A stretch of DNA of 64,000 bases from the NCBI GenBank assembly GCA_020637895.1, contig JACKJP010000002.1, forward strand, positions 558,001 through 622,000, written 5' to 3'. Shown here piece after piece: positions 16,355 through 25,606 of this stretch. The notes below the pieces were generated by a model, which ran no database searches, was not told the DNA's origin, and worked only from the letters and a program-made list of their open reading frames with translations. Position numbers and translations under genes: made by a program. Position 1 is the stretch's first letter. Each line of letters begins with the position of its first letter. This DNA comes from Rhodobiaceae bacterium. Lineage in GTDB: Bacteria; Pseudomonadota; Alphaproteobacteria; Rhizobiales; Tepidamorphaceae.

Positions 16355-16537
16355 CTATTCGTCACCCGGCCGCTTTTCCTGACGGGATTCGTCTGGCAGG
16401 TCGTCGTCTTCAAGGACGCGGAGCGCCGCCCCGTCGAGATCGTCGAATTGCCCCGATTTCATGGACCAGAGAAACGCGGCAAGGCCGATCAGGCCGAGCA
16501 GCAGGGCAACCGGGATGAGAATCAGCAGAATGTTCAT
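16355..16537 (-). CDS. fixS: cbb3 oxidase assembly protein FixS/CcoS
   Basis: A 60-residue protein with one N-terminal membrane helix (NILLILIPVALLLGLIGLAAFLW) followed by the family signature MKSGQFDDLDGAALRVL and an acidic tail. CcoS is needed for cofactor insertion into the cbb3 oxidase. It follows fixI by 51 bases at the end of the fixNOQPGHIS run. Confidence 0.93.
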   Translation of the reverse strand: MNILLILIPVALLLGLIGLAAFLWSMKSGQFDDLDGAALRVLEDDDLPDESRQEKRPGDE

Positions 16538-16588
16538 CCGAGCACTCTAGCGCGCCTGACACGACGCCTGAAGAAACGCTGACTTCGT

Positions 16589-18766
16589 TCAGGCGCGGCG
16601 AGCGCGCAGCGCGTTCAGCGTGACAAGAACCGAAGAACCCGACATGGCTAGAGCCGCGATGAGCGGCGTCACGAACCCGGCGATGGCGATCGGCACGGCC
16701 AGCGTGTTGTAGATCACGGCAAGCCAGAGATTGCCGCCCATCAGCCCACGCGCCTTTCGTGCCAGGGCATGGGCCTCGACAACCGGCCGCAACGCATTGC
16801 CAAGGAACACCCCGTCAGCGGCAGCCTGGCTGATATGTGCCGCCGTTACCGGCGACAGCGAAACATGCGCCGCGGCAAGGGCGGGAGCGTCGTTAAGTCC
16901 ATCTCCGACCATCAGGACCCTGCGGCCCTCAGCTTTCAACGCCTCGATACGCGCGATCTTCGCCTGCGGCGTCACGCCGGCCTGCCAGTCGTCAACGCCA
17001 AGGGCCGATGCGATTTCTGCAACGGCGGGCGCGCGATCGCCTGACAGGATTTCGATCACCAGACCGCGGGCGCGAAGCGCTGCCACCGTCTCAGCCGCGT
17101 CGGGCCGCATATGCTGCCGAACGGGAATTGCGGCAATCTCGTCACCTGTTCTCAGCCAGACGAGACTATCGCCGGCATGTCCGGCCTCAGCAGCCTGACG
17201 GGCGGCCACACTCACACCGCAGAAGTCCGCCGACCCCAGCCTCACCTCCACGCCATCAAGCGTGCCGGAAACACCGCCGCCGGGTGTCTCCCTGAGACCT
17301 TCAGGGGCCGGTCCGGCGGCGAGAGCCTGCAACGATGCCGCGAGCGGATGGCGGCTGGCGCGCGCCAGATGACCGGCAATGCCCTTCGCCCTCTCCGTGA
17401 GCATAGCGGCGTCGGCCAGCGGAGACGGCAGCGTCAGCGTTCCGGTCTTGTCGAAGACAACCGTGTCGACTTCGGCGAGACGTTCGATGGCATCGCCCGC
17501 GTTGAGAAGCAGCCCTGCCCTGAACATGGCGCCGGAAGAGACGACCTGCACGGCCGGAATGGCGAGACCGAGCGCGCACGGGCAGGTGATGATGAGGACG
17601 GCAATGGCGATGACAAGCGACTGTTCCCAGCCTGCACCGGCAAGCAGCCAGCCAAGGAAAGTCAGCGCCGCCGCCGTGTGTACCAGCGGGGCGTAAAGGG
17701 AGGCCGCCTTGTCGGCCAGTGCCACCCGACCCGTCTTGGCCGCATAGGCATTGTCGAGGAGCTTCTGGACCTCGTCGATGAGCATGCCCTTGGCAGCGGC
17801 GGTTACGGTTACAGTGAGCGGACCGGAAAGATTGAGCGTGCCGGCATAGACCATGTCGCCGGCTTCAACCTTCATCGGCATTGTTTCGCCGGTAACCATC
17901 GAACAGTCGACTTCAGATGTCCCGCTGGCGACAACGCCGTCGACGGCTATTCGCTCTCCGGCTGCGACGGCGACCCTGTCGCCGGGATCGATGGCGGAAA
18001 CCGGCACCTCGACGACGGAGCCGTCGGGACGGATGCGGCGGGCGCTATCGGCGCGCAGGCTGGCGAGGTTGACCGCCTGAGCGCGAGTGCGGCGGCGCAT
18101 GTTCTGTTCCAGGTAGCGGCCCGTCAGCAGAAAGAAGATCAGCATCACGGCGCTGTCGAAATAGGCGTGCTCGGCATGCTGGAAGGTCTGGAACAGGCTC
18201 ATGGCGACCGCCAGCGTGATGCCGATCGCAATCGGCACATCCATATTGACGCTGCGCTTCCTGATGGCCCGGAACGCCGACAGGTAGAAAGGCTGGCCGG
18301 AATAGGCGAGCGTCGGCAGCGCGATGAGCGCCGAGATCAGATGAAACAGATCGCGCGTTTCAGGCGTGATATCGCTGGCGTTGCCCCACCAGACGGACAC
18401 CGACAGCAGCATGATGTTCATCGCGGCGAAGGCAGCAACGGCAAGACGCCGCAGAAGGTCCGATGCCTCTTTCGCTTCGGCCGTTTCGGCGCTGGCCGCA
18501 TCGAAAGGGCGCGCCTGATAGCCAAGCGCCTCTACCTTGTCGATGATACCCGCCGGGTCTAGCGCGCCGTCGCGCCATTCCACAGCGAGCCGGCGGTTGG
18601 TGAAATTCAGCCGAACGCGGGTAACCCCGGGCATCTTGCCGACGCCTTCCTCCAGCTTGCGCATACAGCCGGCGCAACGAACGCCTTCCACAGCGAAATC
18701 CATATGACGTCCCGCGTCACCGATGTCGGTGATGAAACTCGTCAGGTCGCGTTCGTGAACACCCAT
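16589..18766 (-). CDS. fixI: Copper-translocating P1B-type ATPase FixI/CcoI
   Basis: A 725-residue inner-membrane ATPase that supplies copper for the cbb3 oxidase. It has an N-terminal heavy-metal domain with C31-AG-C34, membrane helices, the ion-path motif CPC in ITCPCALGLA (about 392) and the phosphorylated Asp in DKTGTLT (about 438), then GDGLND. Like other FixI/CcoI proteins it belongs with the assembly operon rather than with copper resistance genes. It is downstream of fixH by 22 bases. Confidence 0.95.
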   Translation of the reverse strand: MGVHERDLTSFITDIGDAGRHMDFAVEGVRCAGCMRKLEEGVGKMPGVTRVRLNFTNRRLAVEWRDGALDPAGIIDKVEALGYQARPFDAASAETAEAKEASDLLRRLAVAAFAAMNIMLLSVSVWWGNASDITPETRDLFHLISALIALPTLAYSGQPFYLSAFRAIRKRSVNMDVPIAIGITLAVAMSLFQTFQHAEHAYFDSAVMLIFFLLTGRYLEQNMRRRTRAQAVNLASLRADSARRIRPDGSVVEVPVSAIDPGDRVAVAAGERIAVDGVVASGTSEVDCSMVTGETMPMKVEAGDMVYAGTLNLSGPLTVTVTAAAKGMLIDEVQKLLDNAYAAKTGRVALADKAASLYAPLVHTAAALTFLGWLLAGAGWEQSLVIAIAVLIITCPCALGLAIPAVQVVSSGAMFRAGLLLNAGDAIERLAEVDTVVFDKTGTLTLPSPLADAAMLTERAKGIAGHLARASRHPLAASLQALAAGPAPEGLRETPGGGVSGTLDGVEVRLGSADFCGVSVAARQAAEAGHAGDSLVWLRTGDEIAAIPVRQHMRPDAAETVAALRARGLVIEILSGDRAPAVAEIASALGVDDWQAGVTPQAKIARIEALKAEGRRVLMVGDGLNDAPALAAAHVSLSPVTAAHISQAAADGVFLGNALRPVVEAHALARKARGLMGGNLWLAVIYNTLAVPIAIAGFVTPLIAALAMSGSSVLVTLNALRARRA

Positions 18767-18788
18767 GGCCCAATGACCCCAAGACGCC

Positions 18789-19289
18789 CTATTTCAGGAG
18801 CACGCGGTTGGTCGATGTATAGACGAGTTCGTTGGCCGAACGCGCCTCGATCACCACGTCCCAATTGCCGGTTGCGAGAGGTGGCAGCGCAGCCGCATAG
18901 CGCCCGGCCTCAACCTCGCTTAGCGCCACTTCCGCATCGTGCGCCTCGGTCACCGGGCTGCGGAATATGGCGGTAACGGAAAGGCCCGCGGCGGGCGCGG
19001 CATTCGCGCCGTGCAGCCTGACGGTCATGCGGCCGGCAGCATTGTCAATATCGGCCTCTGCCTTCCAGCCGGCGGCCGACTGCGCTTCGGCCCTGGCGAT
19101 GCTTTCATTGAAGCCGCGACCGGCTTCATAGGCGTTCGGCGCCTCGATACCTGTGAAGGTAGAGAGCGCGAACCACATCATCACGACATTGGCGACGGTA
19201 ATGAGACCGAAGAATGCGACCAGCGACCAGAACACCATCCAGCCAGTTATCCGAAAACCGGATTGTCTCGTCATCGCTTCCGCCTGCAT
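18789..19289 (-). CDS. fixH: cbb3 oxidase assembly protein FixH/CcoH
   Basis: About 166 residues from the ATG reading MQAEAMTRQSG, chosen because GGGAG lies eight bases before it; starts at 19304 or 19274 are possible. One membrane helix (WMVFWSLVAFFGLITVANVVMMWFA in pieces) is followed by a periplasmic domain with ARSANELVYTSTNRVLLK at the end, as in FixH. The protein helps mature the oxidase together with FixI. The gene begins about 40 bases after the fixG stop. Confidence 0.9.
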   Translation of the reverse strand: MQAEAMTRQSGFRITGWMVFWSLVAFFGLITVANVVMMWFALSTFTGIEAPNAYEAGRGFNESIARAEAQSAAGWKAEADIDNAAGRMTVRLHGANAAPAAGLSVTAIFRSPVTEAHDAEVALSEVEAGRYAAALPPLATGNWDVVIEARSANELVYTSTNRVLLK

Positions 19290-19332
19290 CGCATTGTCTC
19301 CCATCGGTTCGAATCCCGGCACGTGCCGTTTC

Positions 19333-20781
19333 CTATTTGCCGGGTGCCTTGAAGAAGTCGCCGGCGGTCTGTGAAACACCACTGTCCAGATCGGTCATCG
19401 TGAAGGTCACATCCGTCGAGGCTGCAAGTTTCGCCCCGGTCGGCGCGAACACGAGCACACGAACCTCGTGGGTGGAATCCGCCGCGACCGGCACGACCGG
19501 ATTGCCACTGACCGTCTCGTCGACTCCGACGATCTCAAGTCTTGCGCCGTCGATGCCTGAGACCGCTACGCTAAAGCGGCGCTCCTGATTGGATTTGTTG
19601 AGCAGACGCATCGTATAGCCGTTGCGGATCGAGCCGTCCGACAGCGTCACGAATACCGGGTTGCGGTCATGCAGGACCGAAACGCCCTCGCTCTGCCGTG
19701 TGGCCAGCGTGTACAGCATAAGTCCGCCAACGATCGCGATGATCGCTGCATAGATGACGGTGCGGGCGCGGACCGGACGGTAGATCGAGGGTTTGCCCTG
19801 CTGGCGACGCTCAATATTGATGTCGGTGTCATAGTAGATGAGGTTTCGCGGCCGGCCGATCTTGTCCATCACGGTATTGCAGGCATCGATGCAAAGACCG
19901 CACTGGATACACTCAAGTTGCATCCCGTCGCGGATATCGATGCCGGTCGGACAAACCGCCACGCACTGGAAACAATCAACGCAGTCGCCGGCCGGTTCGC
20001 CCGCCTCCTGCACACGTGCTGCCTGCTTGACCGACATGCGCGGCTCGCCGCGGTCATGTCGGTAGGTCACGTTTAGCGCCCACTCGTCGGTCAGCGCGGC
20101 CTGGATGCGCGGCCACGGACACATGTAGACGCAGACCTGCTCGCGCATGAAACCGGCGAGAACGTAGGTCGTTCCGGTCAGGATCGCGATCCACAGATAG
20201 GCGATCAGCGGCGCATCGCCGGTCGCAAGGCTCCGCACCAGCGTCGGCGCGTCGGAGAAATAGAGAACCCACGCACCGCCGGTCCACCAGGCGATCAGCA
20301 GCCACATCGTGTGCTTGGCGACCTTTTCGCCGATCTTCGTTGCGGTCCAGGGCTCCTTCTCAAGCTTCATCCGCTCGCGGCGGTCGCCTTCGACCAGACG
20401 CTCGACGGCATAGAAGAGGTCGGTCCAGACTGTCTGGGGACAAAGATACCCGCACCACAGACGACCGGCGAGTGCGTTCATGAGGAACAGAGCCATCGCC
20501 GCGAGAATGAGGAGGCCCGTGAAATAATAGACTTCCTGCGGCCAGATCTCGATGAAGAAGAAGTAGAAGCGGCGACCGGGGATATCCACCAGAACCGCCT
20601 GATCCGGCGCGCCGGGGCCCCGATCCCAGCGCACGAAGGGCAGAAGATAGTAGACGCCGAGGGCGATGCCCATGATCGCCCATTTGATGGAGCGGAACGT
20701 GCCGGAGACCTTCTGCGGGAAGACCTTCTTGCGCGCGGCATAGAGGCTGCCGCCACCAGCACTATCCGATTCGGTCCGCAT
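19333..20781 (-). CDS. fixG: cbb3 oxidase accessory ferredoxin-type protein FixG/CcoG
   Basis: A 482-residue membrane iron-sulfur protein with several N-terminal helices, two cluster motifs CVDCFQCVAVCP and CIQCGLCIDACN, and a periplasmic Ig-like C-terminal domain. CcoG has been linked to reduction of copper for the oxidase. It lies 22 bases after fixP on the same strand and belongs to the same unit. Confidence 0.95.
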   Translation of the reverse strand: MRTESDSAGGGSLYAARKKVFPQKVSGTFRSIKWAIMGIALGVYYLLPFVRWDRGPGAPDQAVLVDIPGRRFYFFFIEIWPQEVYYFTGLLILAAMALFLMNALAGRLWCGYLCPQTVWTDLFYAVERLVEGDRRERMKLEKEPWTATKIGEKVAKHTMWLLIAWWTGGAWVLYFSDAPTLVRSLATGDAPLIAYLWIAILTGTTYVLAGFMREQVCVYMCPWPRIQAALTDEWALNVTYRHDRGEPRMSVKQAARVQEAGEPAGDCVDCFQCVAVCPTGIDIRDGMQLECIQCGLCIDACNTVMDKIGRPRNLIYYDTDINIERRQQGKPSIYRPVRARTVIYAAIIAIVGGLMLYTLATRQSEGVSVLHDRNPVFVTLSDGSIRNGYTMRLLNKSNQERRFSVAVSGIDGARLEIVGVDETVSGNPVVPVAADSTHEVRVLVFAPTGAKLAASTDVTFTMTDLDSGVSQTAGDFFKAPGK

Positions 20782-20803
20782 CGTTCCGCTCCACCGTTAC
20801 CGT

Positions 20804-21673
20804 TTACTGGCCGCCACCGAGGCTGTGGACATAGACAGCCAGCGACTTGATCGTCACTTCGTCGAGGCGACCGCCCCATGCCGGCATCACGCCATGACGG
20901 CTGTTGGTGATCGTCTCGACAACCGTCGGAAGATCGCCGCCATAGAGCCAGATCGCGTCCCTCAGATTGGGCGCGCCCAGATCCTTCGTGCCGGTCGCGT
21001 CTTCGCCATGGCAGGCGGCGCAATTGTCCGCGAACAGCGTCTGACCCTCGGCGATGTCGGCACCCTCGGTTGTCGTGCCGGACAATGACAGGACATAGGC
21101 CGCAACGTTGCGGATCTGTCCGCTCTCAAGGATGCCGTCACGACCGAAAGCCGGCATGTCGCTGATCCGCGTGTCGTCGTTTGCGTCCCAGCGGATACCG
21201 TTCTCCAGCGTCGTGTGGATGTCTTCCAGCGTGCCGCCCCAGAGCCAGTCGTCGTCATTGAGGTTGGGATACCCCTTGGCGCCCGCCGCGCCCGAACCGT
21301 GGCAGGGTGCGCAATTGTCGCCGAAGGCTGCCTTGCCGTTCGCCAGTGCGAACTGCAGGTAGTCAGGATTGGAGCGGATATCCTCTAGCGATGCCGACGC
21401 CAGCCCGGCGCCATTGGTGGCGCGAAGGGCTTCCAGCTCGGAGACCTCACGTTGGACGCGCAGACGATCGGAATCGCCGAACATGCCGCGCGTGTAGTCG
21501 GTAACCAGCGGCCATGCGGGATAGACGACCCAGTAGCCGACCGCCCAGATCACACAGGCATAGAAGGTCCAAAGCCACCAGCGCGGCAGCGGGTTGTTGA
21601 GCTCCTTCAGACCGTCCCATTCATGGCCGGTCGTCTCGATGCCGCTCAGTTCGTCAATGTGCTTGTTTGCCAT
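20804..21673 (-). CDS. fixP: cbb3 oxidase dihaem cytochrome c subunit FixP/CcoP
   Basis: A 289-residue protein from the ATG reading MANKHIDELSG. One N-terminal membrane helix (WTFYACVIWAVGYWVVYPAW) anchors a periplasmic part with two haem c sites, CAPCHG and CAACHG, each followed by the methionine region of cytochrome c. CcoP passes electrons from the bc1 branch to CcoO. The start lies four bases after the fixQ stop, so coupling is likely; the longer frame to 21763 runs through fixQ and is rejected. Confidence 0.96.
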   Translation of the reverse strand: MANKHIDELSGIETTGHEWDGLKELNNPLPRWWLWTFYACVIWAVGYWVVYPAWPLVTDYTRGMFGDSDRLRVQREVSELEALRATNGAGLASASLEDIRSNPDYLQFALANGKAAFGDNCAPCHGSGAAGAKGYPNLNDDDWLWGGTLEDIHTTLENGIRWDANDDTRISDMPAFGRDGILESGQIRNVAAYVLSLSGTTTEGADIAEGQTLFADNCAACHGEDATGTKDLGAPNLRDAIWLYGGDLPTVVETITNSRHGVMPAWGGRLDEVTIKSLAVYVHSLGGGQ

Positions 21674-21677
21674 GGTC

Positions 21678-21827
21678 TCAGTCCTCCCTGAGCGGGATGT
21701 TGGCGGCGTCTTCGAAACGCCGGCGATTGGCGGGCCAGAGCGCGTAGACGAGTACGCCCGCAAAGATCAGCACGAAGTAGAGAAGGCCCCATGTCTGGGC
21801 GAAATGCGCCAGTGCGGTGTAGTTCAT
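21678..21827 (-). CDS. fixQ: cbb3 oxidase small subunit FixQ/CcoQ
   Basis: A 49-residue protein, MNYTALAHFAQTWGLLYF followed by one membrane helix (VLIFAGVLVYALWP) and NRRRFEDAANIPLRED. The NRR.FE.AA.IPL motif is typical of CcoQ, which stabilises the oxidase complex. It lies between fixO and fixP with short gaps on both sides. Confidence 0.93.
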   Translation of the reverse strand: MNYTALAHFAQTWGLLYFVLIFAGVLVYALWPANRRRFEDAANIPLRED

Positions 21828-21838
21828 GACAGCCTCCC

Positions 21839-22573
21839 TCACCGGATGTTCACGTCAGCCTTGGCGTCGAAGGTCGAGAAATCGACCAGCGTGCCAAGCA
21901 TCTGCAGATAGGCGATCAGCGCGTCGAGTTCGGTGACCATCTTCGGGTCGCCGTCGAAGTCGCGCACATTGGCGCCCGGATAGCGTTCAAGGAGCCCATC
22001 CACGCCATCGTTCTCCGGATCGGCCTGCGCCTTCAGATCCGCTACCGCAGCCTCGATCATCGCTTCGTCATAGGGTACGCCGACGAGCGCGTTGGTCTTC
22101 AGGTCAGCGGCAATCTGCCGGATGTCGAGACGGGTTTTCGCCAGGAACGGATAGCCGGGCATGATGGAGGCCGGCACGACATCGCGCGGATTGACCAGAT
22201 GGGCACGGTGCCAATCGTCCGAATACTTGCCACCGACGCGCGCCAGATCCGGTCCGGAGCGCTTGGAGCCCCACTGGAACGGATGGTCATACATGCTTTC
22301 AGCCGCCAGGCTGTAGTGACCGTAGCGTTCCACCTCGTCGCGCAGGGTGCGGATCATCTGGCTATGGCAGGTGTAGCAACCCTCGCGAACATAGATGTTG
22401 CGACCTGCCAGTTCGAGCGGCGTGTAGGGACGCATCCCGTCGACTTTCTCGATTGTCGACTTCAGATAGAAGTTCGGGACCAGTTCGACCAACCCGCCAA
22501 TCGCAACGACGATCAGCACGCCAACAAGCAGGACAATGGAGTTCTTTTCGAAGATTTCGTGTCTGTTCAACAT
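21839..22573 (-). CDS. fixO: cbb3 oxidase monohaem cytochrome c subunit FixO/CcoO
   Basis: A 244-residue protein with one N-terminal membrane helix (IVLLVGVLIVVAIGGLVELVP) and a periplasmic haem c site CYTCHSQMIR, preceded by GRNIYVREG, the classic CcoO sequence. It follows fixN by 11 bases and is the second structural subunit of the cbb3 oxidase. Confidence 0.97.
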   Translation of the reverse strand: MLNRHEIFEKNSIVLLVGVLIVVAIGGLVELVPNFYLKSTIEKVDGMRPYTPLELAGRNIYVREGCYTCHSQMIRTLRDEVERYGHYSLAAESMYDHPFQWGSKRSGPDLARVGGKYSDDWHRAHLVNPRDVVPASIMPGYPFLAKTRLDIRQIAADLKTNALVGVPYDEAMIEAAVADLKAQADPENDGVDGLLERYPGANVRDFDGDPKMVTELDALIAYLQMLGTLVDFSTFDAKADVNIR

Positions 22574-22584
22574 TGCCCGTCTCC

Positions 22585-24243
22585 TTATTCAGCGGGCTGC
22601 AGGCGAGCGCCGGCACCGACGGGTTCGGCTTCCGCCTCTTCCCCGTGCCGTGCGGTCATCCACAAATTGTAGGCCATGATCACCGCGCCGATCAGGAACA
22701 GCGCGCCGCCAAGGGCCCGGATCAGGTAGAAGGGGTGCATCGCTTCGACCGTCTCGATGAAGGAATATTCCAGGAAGCCAAGGGCCGTGTATGACCGCCA
22801 CATCAGACCCTGGAGAATACCCGACACCCACATCGCGGAGATGTAGAGGACGATGCCGATGGTGGCCGTCCAGAAGTGCCAGTTGACCAGCTTCAGCGAG
22901 TACAGGCCCTTGCGGTTCCACAGCCAGGGAACGAGGCAGTAGAGCGCGCCGAAGGAGACGAAGCCGACCCAGCCAAGCGCACCTGAATGCACGTGTCCGA
23001 TCGTCCAGTCCGTATAGTGGCTGAGCGAATTGACGGCGCGGATCGACATCAGCGGGCCTTCGAATGTCGACATGCCGTAGAACGCAACCGAGACCACCAG
23101 CATGCGCAGGACCGGGTCGGTGCGCAGCTTGTCCCAGGCGCCCGACAGCGTCATCAGGCCGTTGATCATGCCACCCCAGGAGGGCATCCACAGCATGATG
23201 GAGAAGGTCATGCCGAGGGTCTGCGCCCATTGCGGGGTCGCGGTGTAGTGCAGGTGATGGGGGCCTGCCCAGATGTAGAGGAAGATCAGCGACCAGAAAT
23301 GGACGATCGACAGGCGGTATGAATAGACCGGCCGGTCGGCCCGCTTGGGCACGAAATAGTACATGATGGCGAGGAAGCCGGCGGTCAGGAAGAAGCCGAC
23401 CGCGTTATGGCCGTACCACCATTGCGTCATCGCATCCTGCATGCCCGACCAGACGATGTAGCTCTTGGTGCCGAACACCGAGACCGGGATCGTCGCGTTG
23501 TTGACCAGATGCAGCATGGCGATCGTGACGATGAAAGCGAGGTAGAACCAGTTCGCCACATAGATATGCGGCTCCTTGCGCTTCCAGAGCGTCGCCAGGA
23601 AGACAAGAAGATAGACGACCCAGACGATGGTCAGCCACAGGTCGGCGTACCATTCCGGCTCTGCATATTCCTTGCTTTGCGTGACGCCGAGCAGATAGCC
23701 GGTGCCCGCGATGAGGATGAAGAAGTTGTATCCCCACACGACGAACCAGCTTCCCAGTTCGCCGGCGATTCGCGTGCGGGAGGTGCGCTGAACGACGTAG
23801 AACGACGTTGCCAGCAGCACATTGCCGCCGAAGGCAAAGATCACAGCCGAGGTGTGCAGCGGGCGCAGGCGACCGAACGTCGTCCATGGCAGATCGAAAT
23901 TCAACACCGGAAAGGCCAGCTGAAGCGCGATCACGAGACCGACGAGGAACCCGGCGAGCCCCCAGAAGACGGCGAAAAATGTCGCCAGTTTCACCGGTCC
24001 GAGCTGATAGTTCGGTTTGCCGTTGATCTCCTGCGGAATTGCCTCGCCGCGCTCCGTGTAGCGCTTGATCAGCAAGAATGCCGCGGCGCCGGAAGCCAGC
24101 GTCGCGAGTGCCGCGTGAAATGCCATTGCCTGATCTTCGGCTTTCGCCACAACGATCAGGCATACAAGGGCTGCGACGGTCATCGCCGCGATCAGTCCGC
24201 CTTCGCCAATGGAAAGCGGCCGCCGTTGAATTGCTGTTGCCAT
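22585..24243 (-). CDS. fixN: cbb3 oxidase catalytic subunit FixN/CcoN
   Basis: A 552-residue, 12-helix haem-copper oxidase subunit that reduces oxygen with high affinity in the inner membrane. Conserved histidine segments are visible: PLHTSAVIFAFGGN for haem b, WWYGHNAVGFFLTAGFL for the copper site, and DWTIGHVHSGALGW. It is the first gene of a run of eight on the minus strand with a perfect FixK/FNR box about 115 bases upstream of its start, so expression under low oxygen is expected. Confidence 0.97.
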   Translation of the reverse strand: MATAIQRRPLSIGEGGLIAAMTVAALVCLIVVAKAEDQAMAFHAALATLASGAAAFLLIKRYTERGEAIPQEINGKPNYQLGPVKLATFFAVFWGLAGFLVGLVIALQLAFPVLNFDLPWTTFGRLRPLHTSAVIFAFGGNVLLATSFYVVQRTSRTRIAGELGSWFVVWGYNFFILIAGTGYLLGVTQSKEYAEPEWYADLWLTIVWVVYLLVFLATLWKRKEPHIYVANWFYLAFIVTIAMLHLVNNATIPVSVFGTKSYIVWSGMQDAMTQWWYGHNAVGFFLTAGFLAIMYYFVPKRADRPVYSYRLSIVHFWSLIFLYIWAGPHHLHYTATPQWAQTLGMTFSIMLWMPSWGGMINGLMTLSGAWDKLRTDPVLRMLVVSVAFYGMSTFEGPLMSIRAVNSLSHYTDWTIGHVHSGALGWVGFVSFGALYCLVPWLWNRKGLYSLKLVNWHFWTATIGIVLYISAMWVSGILQGLMWRSYTALGFLEYSFIETVEAMHPFYLIRALGGALFLIGAVIMAYNLWMTARHGEEAEAEPVGAGARLQPAE

Positions 24244-24357
24244 TTTTCTCTACCCGTTTCCCCGAGACCGGATCGGTCTTTGCCGAACGAATGGCGAAAC
24301 GGCATGCCGGTTCACCATCGTCAGGCGACAGGACATGGCGGAATGGCTTTCAGGGCA

Positions 24358-24371
24358 TTGATATTGATCAA
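24358..24371. promoter_or_regulatory. Perfect FixK/FNR box upstream of fixN
   Basis: TTGATATTGATCAA is a perfect TTGAT-N4-ATCAA palindrome. With the usual activator position at -41.5, transcription of fixN would start near 24323 and give a leader of about 80 bases. The FixK-type regulator encoded at 27118-27765 is the likely ligand. Confidence 0.85.
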
Positions 24372-24454
24372 CCCCGTAGTCGGATGCGTCGCGACGCCGC
24401 AGCAATCGGCCCGGCGAAATGTCGCACCAGACCCCCCCCCGCGCGGGAATACCG

Positions 24455-25495
24455 TCAAATATTTCTGAGAAGCCAGGGCAAGCTCAACGAAATCGCCAGA
24501 AACCGCAGAATGTGATGCAGGCCGACATAGGCAGGATCGAGGTGCATGACGGTTGCCAGCGCGATCATCGCATCAAGGCCGCCCGGTGCGAAAGCAAGGA
24601 GCGGCAGAATGAAATCCATTCCCGTTACGGCACTGACGACAACCGCGCCCGCGGCCGCAACGATGGTCGCGACCGCGAATATGGCAACCCCGATACCAAG
24701 CGTGCTGAAAAGAATTCGGCGAGAGAGACTTGCAAATCGCGAGCCGATGACGGTGCCGAGACAGACAAGCGCGGCATTCATCGCCAGCGGCGGTACGGCG
24801 GCATGTGTGGCGGATGACCCATGCAGCGCGGCGCTGGCGATCAGCGCGCCGACGATCCAGCCCCCCGGCACCTTCATTCGCGCGGCGATGAACCCGGCGG
24901 CCGCGCAAACTGAAATGAGAAGCAACAGATCGAACGACAGGAAGGGCGCCGACGGCCGCGATGGCATGTCCGGCAGGACGATCATCGGCAGGAACAGGAC
25001 AAGAATGACGACCCTCAGCGTCTGAACGCCGGCGACCCGCTGGACATCGGCGCCGCGATCGATCGCGGTTGCGGTAATCACCGAGAGAGCTCCTGGCAGG
25101 GCGCTGAGCACAGCCGTGTCGCGATCCCAGCCCCAGCGACGCAGCATACGGTAGCCTATCCAGCTGCCAAGCGGGAAGGTAATGAAGAGAACGGCCAGCG
25201 AAAGCGGCCATTTGTGAATCTGCCCAAGGGCCTCCGGCGTGACCCCCGACCCGCCGGATGCCCCCATGAGAATGAATGCGACAGGCATCAGACCCAGCGG
25301 ACCTTCGATCGGCCAGCCGAGAATAGAGGCTGCGGCCACCGAAATCAGCGGACCGGTCACCCATGGCAACGGCAGCCCGGCAAAATAGGCCGCAATGCCA
25401 CCGACAATGCCGATCGCAAGGGCGAATAACTGCCGGCCCAAACGCAGGAGACGCTGGCGGGATGCGGTATCTTCCGGTTTCGAAGACGAACTCAT
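24455..25495 (-). CDS. AbrB-family (PF05145) membrane protein
   Basis: A 346-residue membrane protein with about ten hydrophobic segments in two repeated halves, as in the AbrB/ammonia monooxygenase-associated family. Typical pieces are GLPLPWVTGPL near the start, DRDTAVLSALPGALSVITA in the middle, and GGLDAMIALA near the end. The family is thought to be transporters, but substrates are not established. It is divergent from hemN, and a perfect FixK/FNR box lies between them at a distance from this gene that fits activation well. Confidence 0.85.
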   Translation of the reverse strand: MSSSSKPEDTASRQRLLRLGRQLFALAIGIVGGIAAYFAGLPLPWVTGPLISVAAASILGWPIEGPLGLMPVAFILMGASGGSGVTPEALGQIHKWPLSLAVLFITFPLGSWIGYRMLRRWGWDRDTAVLSALPGALSVITATAIDRGADVQRVAGVQTLRVVILVLFLPMIVLPDMPSRPSAPFLSFDLLLLISVCAAAGFIAARMKVPGGWIVGALIASAALHGSSATHAAVPPLAMNAALVCLGTVIGSRFASLSRRILFSTLGIGVAIFAVATIVAAAGAVVVSAVTGMDFILPLLAFAPGGLDAMIALATVMHLDPAYVGLHHILRFLAISLSLPWLLRNI

Positions 25496-25557
25496 ATGGC
25501 TCTATTTGCCATAGGCGGGTTCATTCGTCATCGGTTCGCGAGGATGAATGCTCCGAC

Positions 25558-25571
25558 TTGATCGGCATCAA
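25558..25571. promoter_or_regulatory. Perfect FixK/FNR box between abrB-type gene and hemN
   Basis: TTGATCGGCATCAA is a perfect TTGAT-N4-ATCAA palindrome. Its centre is 42 bases before the hemN start codon and about 70 bases before the divergent membrane protein gene. Activation at -41.5 would put the hemN transcript start at its ATG, and the opposite transcript start near 25523. Confidence 0.85.
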
Positions 25572-25606
25572 AGCGCAAGGGGCAAAAGCTCCGCAGACTT
25601 GGCTTC

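Noticed and set aside
17111..18562. Open frame of 483 codons on the plus strand
   Set aside because: Antisense to fixI with all P-type ATPase motifs on the other strand.
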